Assembly (NCBI GenBank): GCA_963737285.1
Contig: CAVTRT010000003.1
Coordinates: 3,844,001-3,908,000, forward strand
Length of the DNA: 64,000 nucleotides
Reading direction: 5' to 3'
From: Trebonia sp963737285
Lineage (GTDB): Bacteria > Actinomycetota > Actinomycetes > Streptosporangiales > Streptosporangiaceae
Both the position numbers and the translations under genes were made by a program. Numbering within the stretch: the stretch's first letter is position 1; every line of letters starts with the position of its first letter. Shown piece by piece: positions 1-8,130 of the stretch. The notes below the pieces were generated by a model, which worked only from the letters and a program-made list of their open reading frames with translations, ran no database searches and had not been told where the DNA came from.

Positions 1-1061
1 CGGACGATGTCGGCGACCGCATCTAGCACCCTGGCCTGCTGGATCACCTCCGCGCCGTACTCGGCGATGCGCCGCTGCTCCTCGCGGGTGACAAGAACCG
101 TTGCCCCGCCAGGTATCGGCTCGCGCAGTGAGAGCTGCCCGATGTCGTGCATCAGCGCGGCGTACTCTAGTTCCAGCAATGCGGCCTCGGGCATGCCCAG
201 CTCTCGCCCCATGGCCACCGCAAGCTTGCTCACCCGTGCCGAGTGGCCGGCCTCGACGTACCCGCCGATCTCGGTGACCCTGGCAAGCGCCCGTACCGTC
301 TGCAGGTAGGTGGCCCGGATGCCGGCGAACCTGCGCAGCGCCACCTGGGTGACGAGCAGCGGCACCGCGAACACCGCGACCGCGAACAGTCCCATGACCT
401 CGGCGGCGAAGGCGATGAGCAGCGCGGACGCGCCGGTCGCCACGCCGAGCGGAAGCTGCACCCGCAGCTCGTCGGCCAGTACCACGCCATAACGCGCGCG
501 CAGTGCGTCGGTCCGCACCAGCGCGGCAATGACGGCCTCGACCAGCCAGGCCGCGATCACCAGCGAGGCCATCACCGGAAGCGCGGACCACCAGTGACCA
601 CTGATCAGCGCGTTCCCCGCCAGCGGCCGGAAGATGGCGGCGACCACGGCGACCGCCACGAGCCGGGCCGCCATCGCGGTGAGCCTGGCGGGGCGGCCGA
701 CGGCCAGGTGCGGCAGCGCCCCGACCAGCATGCCGATGGCGGTGACCGCCACGACCTGCTGCATGCCTGGGTGCGCCGGCTGGTCCTGGATCCGGATTAG
801 CAGCGCGTAGGCCAGCGCGCCCGCCCCGGCTATCGGGGCTCCCTCACGGTCGCCGGGGAGGTTCAGCCGCAGCAGTTCACCGAACGCGATCAGCGCCCCG
901 AAGGCAAGCGCCGCCGGGACGTCCGTAACGCCGCCGACGGCGGTGTCGGCAATGGCGGCGATCAGCAGCACGCCCGCCACGATGACCAGCAGCGACTGGC
1001 CGGAATCCAGGATGGGACGCGGGTACCCGCGGGACTCATACCGCCGCCCGGTCAAGGTCAT
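1..1061 (-). CDS. HD-domain membrane phosphohydrolase (3' end outside window)
   Basis: The reading frame starts at the ATG at 1061, directly after the stop of the upstream HD-GYP gene (TAG at 1064-1062), and runs off the window without a stop. The first 230 or so residues are hydrophobic with several membrane segments. A soluble part then begins with 'GHSARVSKLAVAMG' and carries an HD signature (LMHDIGQLSL, around residue 303). This layout matches membrane-anchored HD/HD-GYP proteins that may hydrolyse cyclic dinucleotides or sense a signal. The catalytic GYP part would lie beyond the window, so enzyme class is inferred. It is probably co-transcribed with the preceding paralogue. Confidence 0.8.
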   Translation of the reverse strand, partial: MTLTGRRYESRGYPRPILDSGQSLLVIVAGVLLIAAIADTAVGGVTDVPAALAFGALIAFGELLRLNLPGDREGAPIAGAGALAYALLIRIQDQPAHPGMQQVVAVTAIGMLVGALPHLAVGRPARLTAMAARLVAVAVVAAIFRPLAGNALISGHWWSALPVMASLVIAAWLVEAVIAALVRTDALRARYGVVLADELRVQLPLGVATGASALLIAFAAEVMGLFAVAVFAVPLLVTQVALRRFAGIRATYLQTVRALARVTEIGGYVEAGHSARVSKLAVAMGRELGMPEAALLELEYAALMHDIGQLSLREPIPGGATVLVTREEQRRIAEYGAEVIQQARVLDAVADIV

Positions 1062-2504
1062 CTACATGCTCTCGGTGATCAGTGGCCCGACCTGGCCGTC
1101 TGCCTGGGAGATGATCTCCGTCGCGATGATAACGTCCGGTTCGGTGGCCGGCTCGGGCCGTACCGGCTGCGGTCCCTTCCACCCGTCGCGCTCGATCGCG
1201 GCGACGAAAGCGTCGACGAAAGCCGGGTCGAACTGCTTACCCGCCCACTTGCGCAACTCGGCGATCGCCTCGGCGACCGGCCGGGCATGGCTGTAGGACC
1301 GGGTGGACGTCATCGCGTCGAACGCGTCCGCGACGGCCAGCACCCGGGCGAACTCCGGGATCTCATCTCCAGCGAGCCCCATCGGGTAACCGCGCCCGTC
1401 GATCCGCTCGTGATGGTGCATGATGCCGGCCAGTGCCTCGTCGAGGAAGCCGATGTCCCTGACGATGTCGAGACCGCGCATTGGGTGCAACTGGACTGCG
1501 GCGTACTCATCATCGGTCAGCTTGCCGCTCTTTTGCAGCACCGCCGTCGGCACGCCGAGCTTTCCGACATCGTGCAGCATGCCCGCGAAGCGGATCGCCT
1601 CCACCCGGTCGGCGCGCATCGCGATCTCCTTGGCGATCATGACCGATCCCTTGGAAACTCGCTCGCTGTGCCCCCGGGTGTAGAAGTCCTTGGTCTCCAC
1701 CGCCTGGCACAAGGCGCTGACCGTCGCCTCATACGCGCTCTGCTGCGCGGCGAACTGGGCAACCGCCCACCGGGCGACGAACAGCGGGATCAGCACGAGC
1801 ACCGGCGTGAACGGGCCGAGCACCGTCCACAGGGCCGCGATGAGCACGCCGAGCGCGCCATACCCGATGTCGGTGAGCAGGAGCTTAATACTTAGCCCGG
1901 TCGCCGGCGAGCGCGGCTCTCCGGCGACCCAGAAGACGCCCTGCAGCAGGGCGAAGTTGACCGCGACGTGAGCCACGGTGGCCGCGGCGTACGGGCCGAT
2001 GATGCCTGGGAACGAGCTCGGGCCGGGCGTGCCCACATGCCCGCCGAACAGCAGGAACACCTCGCCCGCGAGGTAGGCGCTCAGCATGTACATGCCGGTG
2101 TTGAACAGCCGTTGCATCGGGGACGGCCCGCGCCTGATGCCCAGCAGCGTGCAGCACGCGACGAGCGCCGCTCCCACCGGGCCAGCCAGCACCACCGCGG
2201 CGAGGCTCGCCACGGAGCTAGACGACCAGGCCAGGCTGCGCGACCTCAGCAGGGTCGCGGTGGACTCCGACGCGGCGAGAAGCAGGCCGAGCGTGATGAC
2301 CTCCGCCCAGTCGATTCCGCCAAACGGCCCTCGTGCCACCAGGGCGGCGGCGGCTATGACGACCGCGGCAATGTACAGCCAGGCAACCCTCGAGAGCCTG
2401 CCCACGGTCCCCCCTCGCAGCCAGCGGCCGTTAATACGAGCCGCGATTCTCGCCGTCATTACCCCCAAGAGACTCCGAAGCCGACGGCTGGAAAGCCGCG
2501 CCAC
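1062..2504 (-). CDS. HD-GYP domain membrane protein, putative c-di-GMP phosphodiesterase
   Basis: This 480-residue protein has an N-terminal membrane region (roughly residues 38-240, several hydrophobic helices) followed by a cytoplasmic HD-GYP domain (about 265-450). Metal and family motifs are present: GHSERVS, LHDVGKLG near residue 311 and HHHERIDGRGYP near 363. HD-GYP proteins hydrolyse cyclic di-GMP to GMP or pGpG; the substrate here is inferred from the family. A start at Met16 (2459) is possible. The next gene starts immediately after its stop codon, so the two HD proteins form a unit and look like an old tandem duplication. Confidence 0.85.
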   Translation of the reverse strand: MARLSSRRLRSLLGVMTARIAARINGRWLRGGTVGRLSRVAWLYIAAVVIAAAALVARGPFGGIDWAEVITLGLLLAASESTATLLRSRSLAWSSSSVASLAAVVLAGPVGAALVACCTLLGIRRGPSPMQRLFNTGMYMLSAYLAGEVFLLFGGHVGTPGPSSFPGIIGPYAAATVAHVAVNFALLQGVFWVAGEPRSPATGLSIKLLLTDIGYGALGVLIAALWTVLGPFTPVLVLIPLFVARWAVAQFAAQQSAYEATVSALCQAVETKDFYTRGHSERVSKGSVMIAKEIAMRADRVEAIRFAGMLHDVGKLGVPTAVLQKSGKLTDDEYAAVQLHPMRGLDIVRDIGFLDEALAGIMHHHERIDGRGYPMGLAGDEIPEFARVLAVADAFDAMTSTRSYSHARPVAEAIAELRKWAGKQFDPAFVDAFVAAIERDGWKGPQPVRPEPATEPDVIIATEIISQADGQVGPLITESM

Positions 2505-2750
2505 GCTAGGGATGACTTAACCCCGAACTCACGCGCTGATCCGCTCAGCCTGCCAGGTGCCTGCATTGGGAACGTTCCTCCCTCGCATACAGGGCGACGG
2601 CAACCTGCTACATGCCGTCTATGACAGGATAACGTGGCGGCGCGAATTCTCGCAGGCCCAAAGGCTGCTGTAAGCATACAGCAACAAACCAACCACGAAC
2701 AGTGTCAATTAGCACGTCGTGGTCGTGAAACGCCCCCCGGCCCTCCGGAC

Positions 2751-3076
2751 TCGATGGCGGTCCCGAGCCACAACCGTTCAAGCTCGCTGGCACTCCCGAG
2801 GTCCTTAGAGCCACTCGATGGCGCAGCCGAGCCAAAACCCACGCGACTCGATGGCGGTCCCGAGCCAAAGCCCACACGAGTCGATGGCGCAGCCGAGCCA
2901 CAACCGTTCAAGCTCGCTGGCACTCCCGAGGTCCTTAGAGCCACTCGATGGCGCAGCCGAGCCAAAGCCCACACGAGTCGACGGCGGTCCCGAGCCAAAA
3001 CCCACGCGAGTCGATGGCGCAGCCGAGCCAAAGCCCACACGAGTCGATGGCGGCGCCGTGCCAGAGCGCGCACAAA
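2751..3076. repeat. 33-bp / 64-bp mixed minisatellite
   Basis: Eight tandem units all begin TCGATGGCG or TCGACGGCG and share the first 20 or so bases. Unit lengths run 64, 33, 33, 64, 33, 33, 33 and a degenerate 33. The two 64-bp units are nearly identical and carry an extra tail (CAACCGTTCAAGCTCGCTGG...). The 33-bp units alternate between 'gtc' and 'cag' variants, so the array also has a higher-order period of about 130 bp. Both strands stay open because 33 is a multiple of 3, but I see no coding signal. Bases 2505-2750 contain no recognisable gene. Confidence 0.9.
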
Positions 3077-3174
3077 GTCAGTGAGGCCACGTTGCCAGAA
3101 CGGGGACGGGTCGGTGGTGCGGCGAAGCTTAGGACCGGGACGAGCCAGTGGGCGGGCCGCCGGACCATATGGGT

Positions 3175-3447
3175 CTAGTCGGGTACTTCGATCTGCGCCT
3201 GGACCTGGCGGATGCGTACGAGGACCTTGCCGCGCAGGTCCGCCGGAGCGTGGTCACAGCCGCAGTGCTTGGCGACCAGCTTTTTGACGATCTCTTCGAG
3301 CCCGAACTCCCGCAGGCATGGGCCGCATTCGTCGAGATGTTGCCGGATCTCGTCGCAGTCAGCGTCCGACATCTCATGGTCGAGGTAGGCGTAGACATGA
3401 TCCAGCACTTCGCTACATGGCACCTCGTGGGGGTTTCCGCAGCTCAT
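3175..3447 (-). CDS. rsrA: Zinc-binding redox anti-sigma factor RsrA
   Basis: This 90-residue protein is a zinc-associated anti-sigma (ZAS) factor. Cys11, His37, Cys41 and Cys44 form the H-x3-C-x2-C zinc site with the upstream cysteine, at the spacing known for RsrA; other cysteines are at 3, 31, 62 and 64. In the reduced zinc form such proteins bind and silence SigR, and disulfide stress oxidises the cysteines and frees the sigma factor. The ATG overlaps the sigR stop (ATGA, 3447-3444), so translation is coupled and dosage matched. It is cytoplasmic. Confidence 0.95.
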   Translation of the reverse strand: MSCGNPHEVPCSEVLDHVYAYLDHEMSDADCDEIRQHLDECGPCLREFGLEEIVKKLVAKHCGCDHAPADLRGKVLVRIRQVQAQIEVPD

Positions 3448-4316
3448 GCCCCCTCCTCCTTGGCCCCGCCGCCCTCAACAGATTCCGCGGCTTGCGCCCG
3501 GACCAACCCACGGTCAGTTGCGTAGTCCTGGAGTTGGTCCCGAAGCTGACGGCGGCCACGGTGCAGTCGCGACATCACGGTACCTATCGGGGTGCCCATA
3601 ATGTCGGCAATTTCCTTATATGCGAAGCCCTCGACATCCGCCAGGTACACCGCTATCCGGAACTCCTCAGGCAGCCCCTGCAGCGCCTGCTTGATGTCGG
3701 AGTCGGGCAGCCGCTCCAGTGCCTCGGCCTCGGCGGACTTCAGCCCTTCTGAGGTGTGCGAGGCGGCACGCGCGAGCTGCCAGTCTTCCACCTCTTCGGC
3801 ACCAGACCGCTGCGGCTCTCGCTGCCTCTTGCGGTAGGTGTTGATGAAGGTATTGGTGAGGATGCGGAATAGCCAGGCCTTCAGGTTGGTGCCCTGCTGG
3901 AACTGGTGGAAGGACGCATACGCCTTCGCGAAGGTCTCCTGCACCAGGTCCTCGGCGTCAGCCGGGTTCCGCGTCATCCGGAGGGCTGCGGAGTACAGCT
4001 GGTCCAGGTACGGCAGGACATCGGCCTCGAAGCGCTCGCCGCGATCCTCGAGTGTCTCTGCGACGGGACCCACCCCCTCTCGGTTTACCTCGGCTGCCCG
4101 TTGCCGTGTCGGCTGCTGGGCAGGACCGTACGAGGATACCTGGCCCCCCCGTCCCGGACCCGGCCGGCACTCACTCCGGACGGTTTGCGGGGTGCGCTCC
4201 TCAGGAGATGCGAGCCGCGAGGCACGAGGGGTCGCCCCCTCGGCAGGGACGAGTGGACTGACAGCCCTGGCGCGTTGCGCCAGGAGCATGCCGCTACGGG
4301 GTGAGGCTACAGCCAT
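3444..4316 (-). CDS. sigR: ECF sigma factor SigR (disulfide stress)
   Basis: Region 2 includes 'MTRNPADAEDLVQETFAKAY' and 'NLKAWLFRILTNTFINTYRK'. Region 4 includes 'LPEEFRIAVYLADVEGFAYK' and 'GTPIGTVMSRLHRGRRQL', near-diagnostic for the SigR/SigH group that switches on thioredoxin and thiol-repair genes. It is followed by and overlaps rsrA. The start is uncertain: the ATG at 4316 gives 290 residues, but a GTG at 4073 (VGPVAET) gives 209, close to the usual core size. The extra 80 residues are low-complexity and could be a long isoform like the SigR' form known in Streptomyces. The frame stays open to 4472. Confidence 0.93.
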   Translation of the reverse strand: MAVASPRSGMLLAQRARAVSPLVPAEGATPRASRLASPEERTPQTVRSECRPGPGRGGQVSSYGPAQQPTRQRAAEVNREGVGPVAETLEDRGERFEADVLPYLDQLYSAALRMTRNPADAEDLVQETFAKAYASFHQFQQGTNLKAWLFRILTNTFINTYRKRQREPQRSGAEEVEDWQLARAASHTSEGLKSAEAEALERLPDSDIKQALQGLPEEFRIAVYLADVEGFAYKEIADIMGTPIGTVMSRLHRGRRQLRDQLQDYATDRGLVRAQAAESVEGGGAKEEGA

Positions 4317-4397
4317 GTCGCTTTCAACACACCCCGCCGAGTTGTTATGCCCGCGATCACCGCCGCTTATCGGGGTAGGGATGGAACCGCCCGACCT

Positions 4398-4424
4398 GGG
4401 AACTAATAGACAGGGAGGGTGACA
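4398..4424 (+). promoter_or_regulatory. Candidate SigR-type promoter for the divergent methyltransferase gene
   Basis: GGGAAC at 4398-4403 is followed about 15 bases later by GTGAC in the 75 bp between sigR and the gene starting at 4456. Known SigR promoters read GGGAAT, about 16-18 bases, then GTT. The match is imperfect and the spacing short, so this is a suggestion only. Confidence 0.3.
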
Positions 4425-4455
4425 CGCAGACATTCGCCCACCAGGAGAGTCACTC

Positions 4456-5226
4456 GTGCAGGCTAGCGCCACCGCCGCGCAGGAGACCGGATCGCATGCG
4501 GCCTACTGGCGCTTTCACGATGCCGTCGCGCGGGCACAACTCGCATCCTGGCTCGCTGGGCATGGCCGGCTCCTCATCGACATCTCCGGCCCCGCCTCCC
4601 CTGCCGCTGTGCTAGCCGCGTCCGCCGGCCACACGGTGCTGCACGTGATGGACCCAAAGGACGCGAAGGCAGGCACGGCGATAACAGCCGACACCCTAAC
4701 CGCCCTGGACGCCGGACGGCTGTGCACAGTCTCCGCGGACGCCAGCGGCCTGGAGTTCCTCGCGGACAGCTGCGCGGACGGCCTCATCGCCGAGGATCGC
4801 ACCCTGTCCCGGCAGCTCGCGGCCGAGACACTGGTCAGCGAGATCTGCCGGGTGCTGCGACCGGGCGGCCGGGTGCTCGCCTGCGTCGACTCGCTAACCC
4901 GGGGCATGGCCGCGCTCGCGGAGCAACACCACTGGCCGCACCTGATCGACCTGCCGCACGCGGATGTCGTGCTCGTCCCCTGGCCTGATGGCATCATCAC
5001 CCGCTGCTACGGCACGGAACAGCTTCGCGAGCTGTTCACCTCCGCAGGATTTGAGGTGAACTGGATCCGGCCGCGCACGGTGCTGTCCGCCTCGACCGTC
5101 AGCTACCTGCTCGCCCGGGACCCCAGCAGCTTCCCGCGCCTGGTCGAGGCGGAACTGCGGACCAGCGCCGACGACTCCGTGGGCGGCCAACTGGTCATCT
5201 CGGCCACCAAGAAGCCTTCTGAATAG
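4456..5226 (+). CDS. Class I SAM methyltransferase-like protein
   Basis: This 256-residue soluble protein starts at GTG 4456 with an AGGAGAG ribosome site at 4443-4449. It has a Rossmann-like order: LLIDISGPASPAAVLA (an altered glycine-rich motif I), a second strand with an acidic turn (VMDPKDA), and 'EICRVLRPGGRVLACVDSLT', the typical post-motif III loop of methyltransferase domains. The classical DxGxGxG of motif I is degenerate, so SAM binding is not certain. It is divergent from sigR and may belong to its stress regulon. The target is unknown. Confidence 0.6.
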   Translation: MQASATAAQETGSHAAYWRFHDAVARAQLASWLAGHGRLLIDISGPASPAAVLAASAGHTVLHVMDPKDAKAGTAITADTLTALDAGRLCTVSADASGLEFLADSCADGLIAEDRTLSRQLAAETLVSEICRVLRPGGRVLACVDSLTRGMAALAEQHHWPHLIDLPHADVVLVPWPDGIITRCYGTEQLRELFTSAGFEVNWIRPRTVLSASTVSYLLARDPSSFPRLVEAELRTSADDSVGGQLVISATKKPSE

Positions 5227-5290
5227 GAAAGTGACCACCCTCGACAGCTGGCGATCGCCTGCTAACACGCTTGCGAGGTTAGCGAGCGAG

Positions 5291-5632
5291 TCAGCGCCGC
5301 TTGCGGTCCCGCTTGGCCTGGCAGCCGACGCAGCGTGCCGTTGTCGGCCGTGCCTCTAGCCGCCCGTCAGGGACCGCCTGGCCGCAGTCGACGCACTTGC
5401 CGTAACTGCCGTCCTCCACCCTGGCCAGGGCCGCCATAACCTCGGTCCGCTGGCCGCGAACGGACTCCACGGCGGCCTCGCTCCTGTCGGCCTCGGTCAG
5501 GTTGGCGCCGGCGTCGCCCGGCTCTATGCCACCACCGCGGGCACGCGGATGCTCCGCCTGCAGCACGAGGATCGACCTCTCCAGGTCGTCGCGCATGGCC
5601 TCCAGGACCTTACGGACAACGCTAATCTCCAC
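5291..5632 (-). CDS. DksA/TraR-type C4 zinc-finger protein
   Basis: This 113-residue protein has a helical N-terminal half and a C-terminal C4 zinc finger (CVDCGQ ... ARCVGCQ), the signature of the DksA/TraR family. Family members insert into the RNA polymerase secondary channel or act as small general stress regulators. The start is the GTG at 5632, preceded by AGGAGG about 10 bases upstream. The N-terminal coiled-coil region contains many charged residues (DDLERS, EADRSEAAVES), but I cannot see the exact DksA tip motif (DxxDxA). A polymerase-binding role is therefore inferred. Confidence 0.8.
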   Translation of the reverse strand: MEISVVRKVLEAMRDDLERSILVLQAEHPRARGGGIEPGDAGANLTEADRSEAAVESVRGQRTEVMAALARVEDGSYGKCVDCGQAVPDGRLEARPTTARCVGCQAKRDRKRR

Positions 5633-5704
5633 TGAATTCCTCGCCTCCTGTCCAGGAAAAGCCTGATAGCGCGGCAGACGCCGCGCCGACTGGCTACCTG
5701 GAAC

Positions 5705-6556
5705 TCAGAACAGGGACGGCCCGTCCTGCTGCCCGGAACCAGACCCGCGAGCCCGGCTGCCCCCACCGGCGGCCGGCGTCCCGAGGGGAACCCCCGGTGG
5801 CAGCGGCTCGATGAGGTCCGGCCCGTTGTTCCGGACGGAATTGACGGCCGTAGAAACAGGACGCGACGTCAGCCCGCTCTCGTGCGAGGAAGTCGCGGGG
5901 AGCATCATCGCCATAAGCAGTGCTTTGTCGTTATTCGCCGGGTCAAGCCAGTCGTTCCAGCTCTCCCGCGGTATCATCAGCGGCGTTCGATCATGAATCT
6001 CGCCAATTTCGTCGGTCGCCTCGGTCGTGATGATCGAGGCCGTCCACAGCCACGCGTCCTCATGATCGGGAGGCACCGAGCCGTCTCGCCACAGCTCATA
6101 GATGCCCGCGAGGGAGAGGATGCCACCGTCAGTTGGATAAATGTAAAAAGGCTGCTTGACCTTCCTGTCAGCAGCAGCTTGCCACTCGTAGTAGCCATCT
6201 GCCGGGATGAGGCATCGCCGCCGCGCGAACGCGCTGCGGAACGCGGGCTTGACCGCGACCGTCTCAGCGCGCGCGTTGATCATCCGGGCGCCCCCGGATG
6301 AGTCCTTCGCCCACGATGGGACCAGTCCCCACCGCACCCGCCTGAGCTCCCGTGCGGGCCTGTCCCCGTCCCCGGCAACTTTCCCGCTGCCAGCGGACTT
6401 CTCAGCCTTCTCGGCGTGCTCAAGGACCGTGTAGATCCGCTTTGTCGGGGCAACGTTGTAGTCCGGGCCGCGGTCATCGCTCACCCGGTCGCGCTCAACG
6501 GTGAACTCCTCTAGGAGCTCGAGCCGCTTTCGCGCCGAGACGAACCGACCGCACAT
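5705..6556 (-). CDS. SRAP-family abasic-site DNA-protein crosslink protein (YedK/HMCES type)
   Basis: The protein begins MCGRF, leaving Cys2 as the N-terminal nucleophile after Met removal. It carries the other family motifs: MINARAETV, IPADGYYEW and IHDRTPLMI. SOS-response-associated peptidase (SRAP) proteins form a thiazolidine crosslink with abasic sites in single-stranded DNA and so shield replication forks. At 283 residues it is a little longer than YedK, with a glycine/serine-rich disordered C-terminus (after about residue 255). It appears to be a single-gene unit. Confidence 0.92.
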   Translation of the reverse strand: MCGRFVSARKRLELLEEFTVERDRVSDDRGPDYNVAPTKRIYTVLEHAEKAEKSAGSGKVAGDGDRPARELRRVRWGLVPSWAKDSSGGARMINARAETVAVKPAFRSAFARRRCLIPADGYYEWQAAADRKVKQPFYIYPTDGGILSLAGIYELWRDGSVPPDHEDAWLWTASIITTEATDEIGEIHDRTPLMIPRESWNDWLDPANNDKALLMAMMLPATSSHESGLTSRPVSTAVNSVRNNGPDLIEPLPPGVPLGTPAAGGGSRARGSGSGQQDGPSLF

Positions 6557-6765
6557 GCATGTTCCCCTTGGAGGTCCCTTCGGACCCTAGTCCCCTATGC
6601 CCGGTAGAAACCGGATTGCCACTACATAACCGCAAACCACTGCCGCCAAACATGAGCGCGGTCCGGTAGCTAGCTGTTTGCACGCCACCGGCACGGCTCT
6701 TTTCGCGGCCCGCCCAGTCAGCCCTCGAGGCGATGGCGCCGCCTGCGGGCGATAGCCTCAAGGCT

Positions 6766-8130
6766 ATGGACTCTGGCCGCTGGCAGATACCCTCCGCCCA
6801 GGGACCGGTGCGCGCTCGGCTGCAGCTGCCCGGTTCCAAGTCGATCACCAACCGTGCCCTCGTGCTAGCCGCGCTCAGCGACTCCCCCTCGGTCATCCGC
6901 GGCCCGCTGAAAGCCCGGGACACGACGCTCGCCGTCGGCGCCCTGCGGGCGCTGGGCTGCGCGATCGACGAGTTCCCGACGCACCTGGTCGTGCTGCCCG
7001 GGCTTCCGGACTCCGCCGAGATAGCGGTTAACGTCGGCAACGCAGGAACCGTGATGCGCTTCCTGCCCGCGGTCGCCGCGCTCACGCCGGCCGCCGTGAG
7101 CTTTGACGGTGACCCTCGGGCACGCGAGCGGCCGGTGGGCGTGCTCCTGCAGGCGCTGCGGACGCTCGGCGTCTCGATCGACGACGCCGGCCGGGGGGCG
7201 CTGCCGTTCACCATCGGCGGCACTGGCGCCGTGCCCGGCGGCAGCGTGACGCTGGACGCCTCCGGCTCTTCCCAGCTCGTCTCCGGGCTGCTGCTGGCGG
7301 CGCCCCGGTTCGACGCGGGCGTCGAGGTCCGGCATGAGGGACCGCCGGTCCCGTCTATTCCGCACATCGAGATGTCCGTGGCGATGCTCCGCCAGGCGGG
7401 CGCCGACGTCGAGTCGCTGGGCAGTCCGCGGCCGACCCGGTGGCGGGTCCGCCCGGGGCAACTGGAACTCGGGGACTTCACCGTGGAGCCGGACCTGTCT
7501 AACGCGGGGCCGTTCCTCGCGGCGGCCCTGGTCACCGGGGGCACGGTGACCGTCGCGGACTGGCCGGCCAAAAGCCTGCAGGCGGCTGACGCGATCCTAG
7601 AGGTGCTCACCCGGGCAGGTGCCTCCTGCTCGCTGGGCGACGACGGGCTGACGCTGACCGGGACCGGCGTGATCAACGGCATCGAGGCGGACCTGCGGGA
7701 CATACCGGAACTGTGCCTGCCGCTGGCCGCCGTCGCCGCGCTCGCCTCCGGCCCCTCGCTGCTGACTGGGGTTGGGCACACCCGGGCGCAGGAGACCGAC
7801 CGGCTCGCGGCCATCGCCAAGGAGATCAACGCCCTTGGCGGCGACGTCAGGGAAAGCCCGGACGGCCTGGAGATCCGGCCCCGGCCGCTGCGCGCCGAGG
7901 CCGGACAGCCCTGGGACAGCTACGACGACCACCGGATGGTCATGGCGGCGGCCGTCCTCGGCCTCGCCGTTCCCGGCATCGAGGTCCTCAACGTGGCGAC
8001 TGTGGGCAAGACGTTCCCCGGCTTTCCCGCGCTGTGGACCGAGACAGTCTCTACCGGGGAAGCACTCCGCTCGCCCGCGAGCGCCCCTCCCGCCTCGCTG
8101 GCCTGCGCCCCCCGAGGCGCGTCCTCCTGA
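6766..8130 (+). CDS. aroA: 3-phosphoshikimate 1-carboxyvinyltransferase (EPSP synthase)
   Basis: It catalyses the sixth shikimate-pathway step, joining phosphoenolpyruvate and shikimate-3-phosphate. Motifs: LPGSKSITNRALVLAAL near the N-terminus, NVGNAGTVMRFLPA, DGDPRARERPVG, and SYDDHRMVMAAAV near the C-terminus. I chose the ATG at 6766 (MDSGRWQIP) because the 11 residues encoded upstream from 6733 are not family-like. This gives 454 residues; the tail beyond about 430 (Ala/Pro/Ser-rich) is longer than usual. The stop overlaps the putative rsgA start. The order aroA-rsgA-hisN near sigR is common in actinobacteria. Confidence 0.95.
   Translation: MDSGRWQIPSAQGPVRARLQLPGSKSITNRALVLAALSDSPSVIRGPLKARDTTLAVGALRALGCAIDEFPTHLVVLPGLPDSAEIAVNVGNAGTVMRFLPAVAALTPAAVSFDGDPRARERPVGVLLQALRTLGVSIDDAGRGALPFTIGGTGAVPGGSVTLDASGSSQLVSGLLLAAPRFDAGVEVRHEGPPVPSIPHIEMSVAMLRQAGADVESLGSPRPTRWRVRPGQLELGDFTVEPDLSNAGPFLAAALVTGGTVTVADWPAKSLQAADAILEVLTRAGASCSLGDDGLTLTGTGVINGIEADLRDIPELCLPLAAVAALASGPSLLTGVGHTRAQETDRLAAIAKEINALGGDVRESPDGLEIRPRPLRAEAGQPWDSYDDHRMVMAAAVLGLAVPGIEVLNVATVGKTFPGFPALWTETVSTGEALRSPASAPPASLACAPRGASS

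Noticed and set aside
2567..2578. GGGAACGTTCCT palindrome upstream of the HD-GYP gene as a stress-sigma promoter
   Set aside because: Only a GGAAC-like -35 is present; no matching -10 at the right distance.
2751..3076. CRISPR array
   Set aside because: Units are contiguous with no unique spacers, and no cas genes are near.
2608..3287. Several 75-120 residue open frames on both strands across the minisatellite
   Set aside because: They exist only because the 33-bp unit is a multiple of 3 and lacks stops; composition is repetitive with no family match or ribosome site.
6495..7829. 444-residue frame antisense to aroA
   Set aside because: Ser/Pro/Arg-rich shadow of a clearly identified EPSP synthase.
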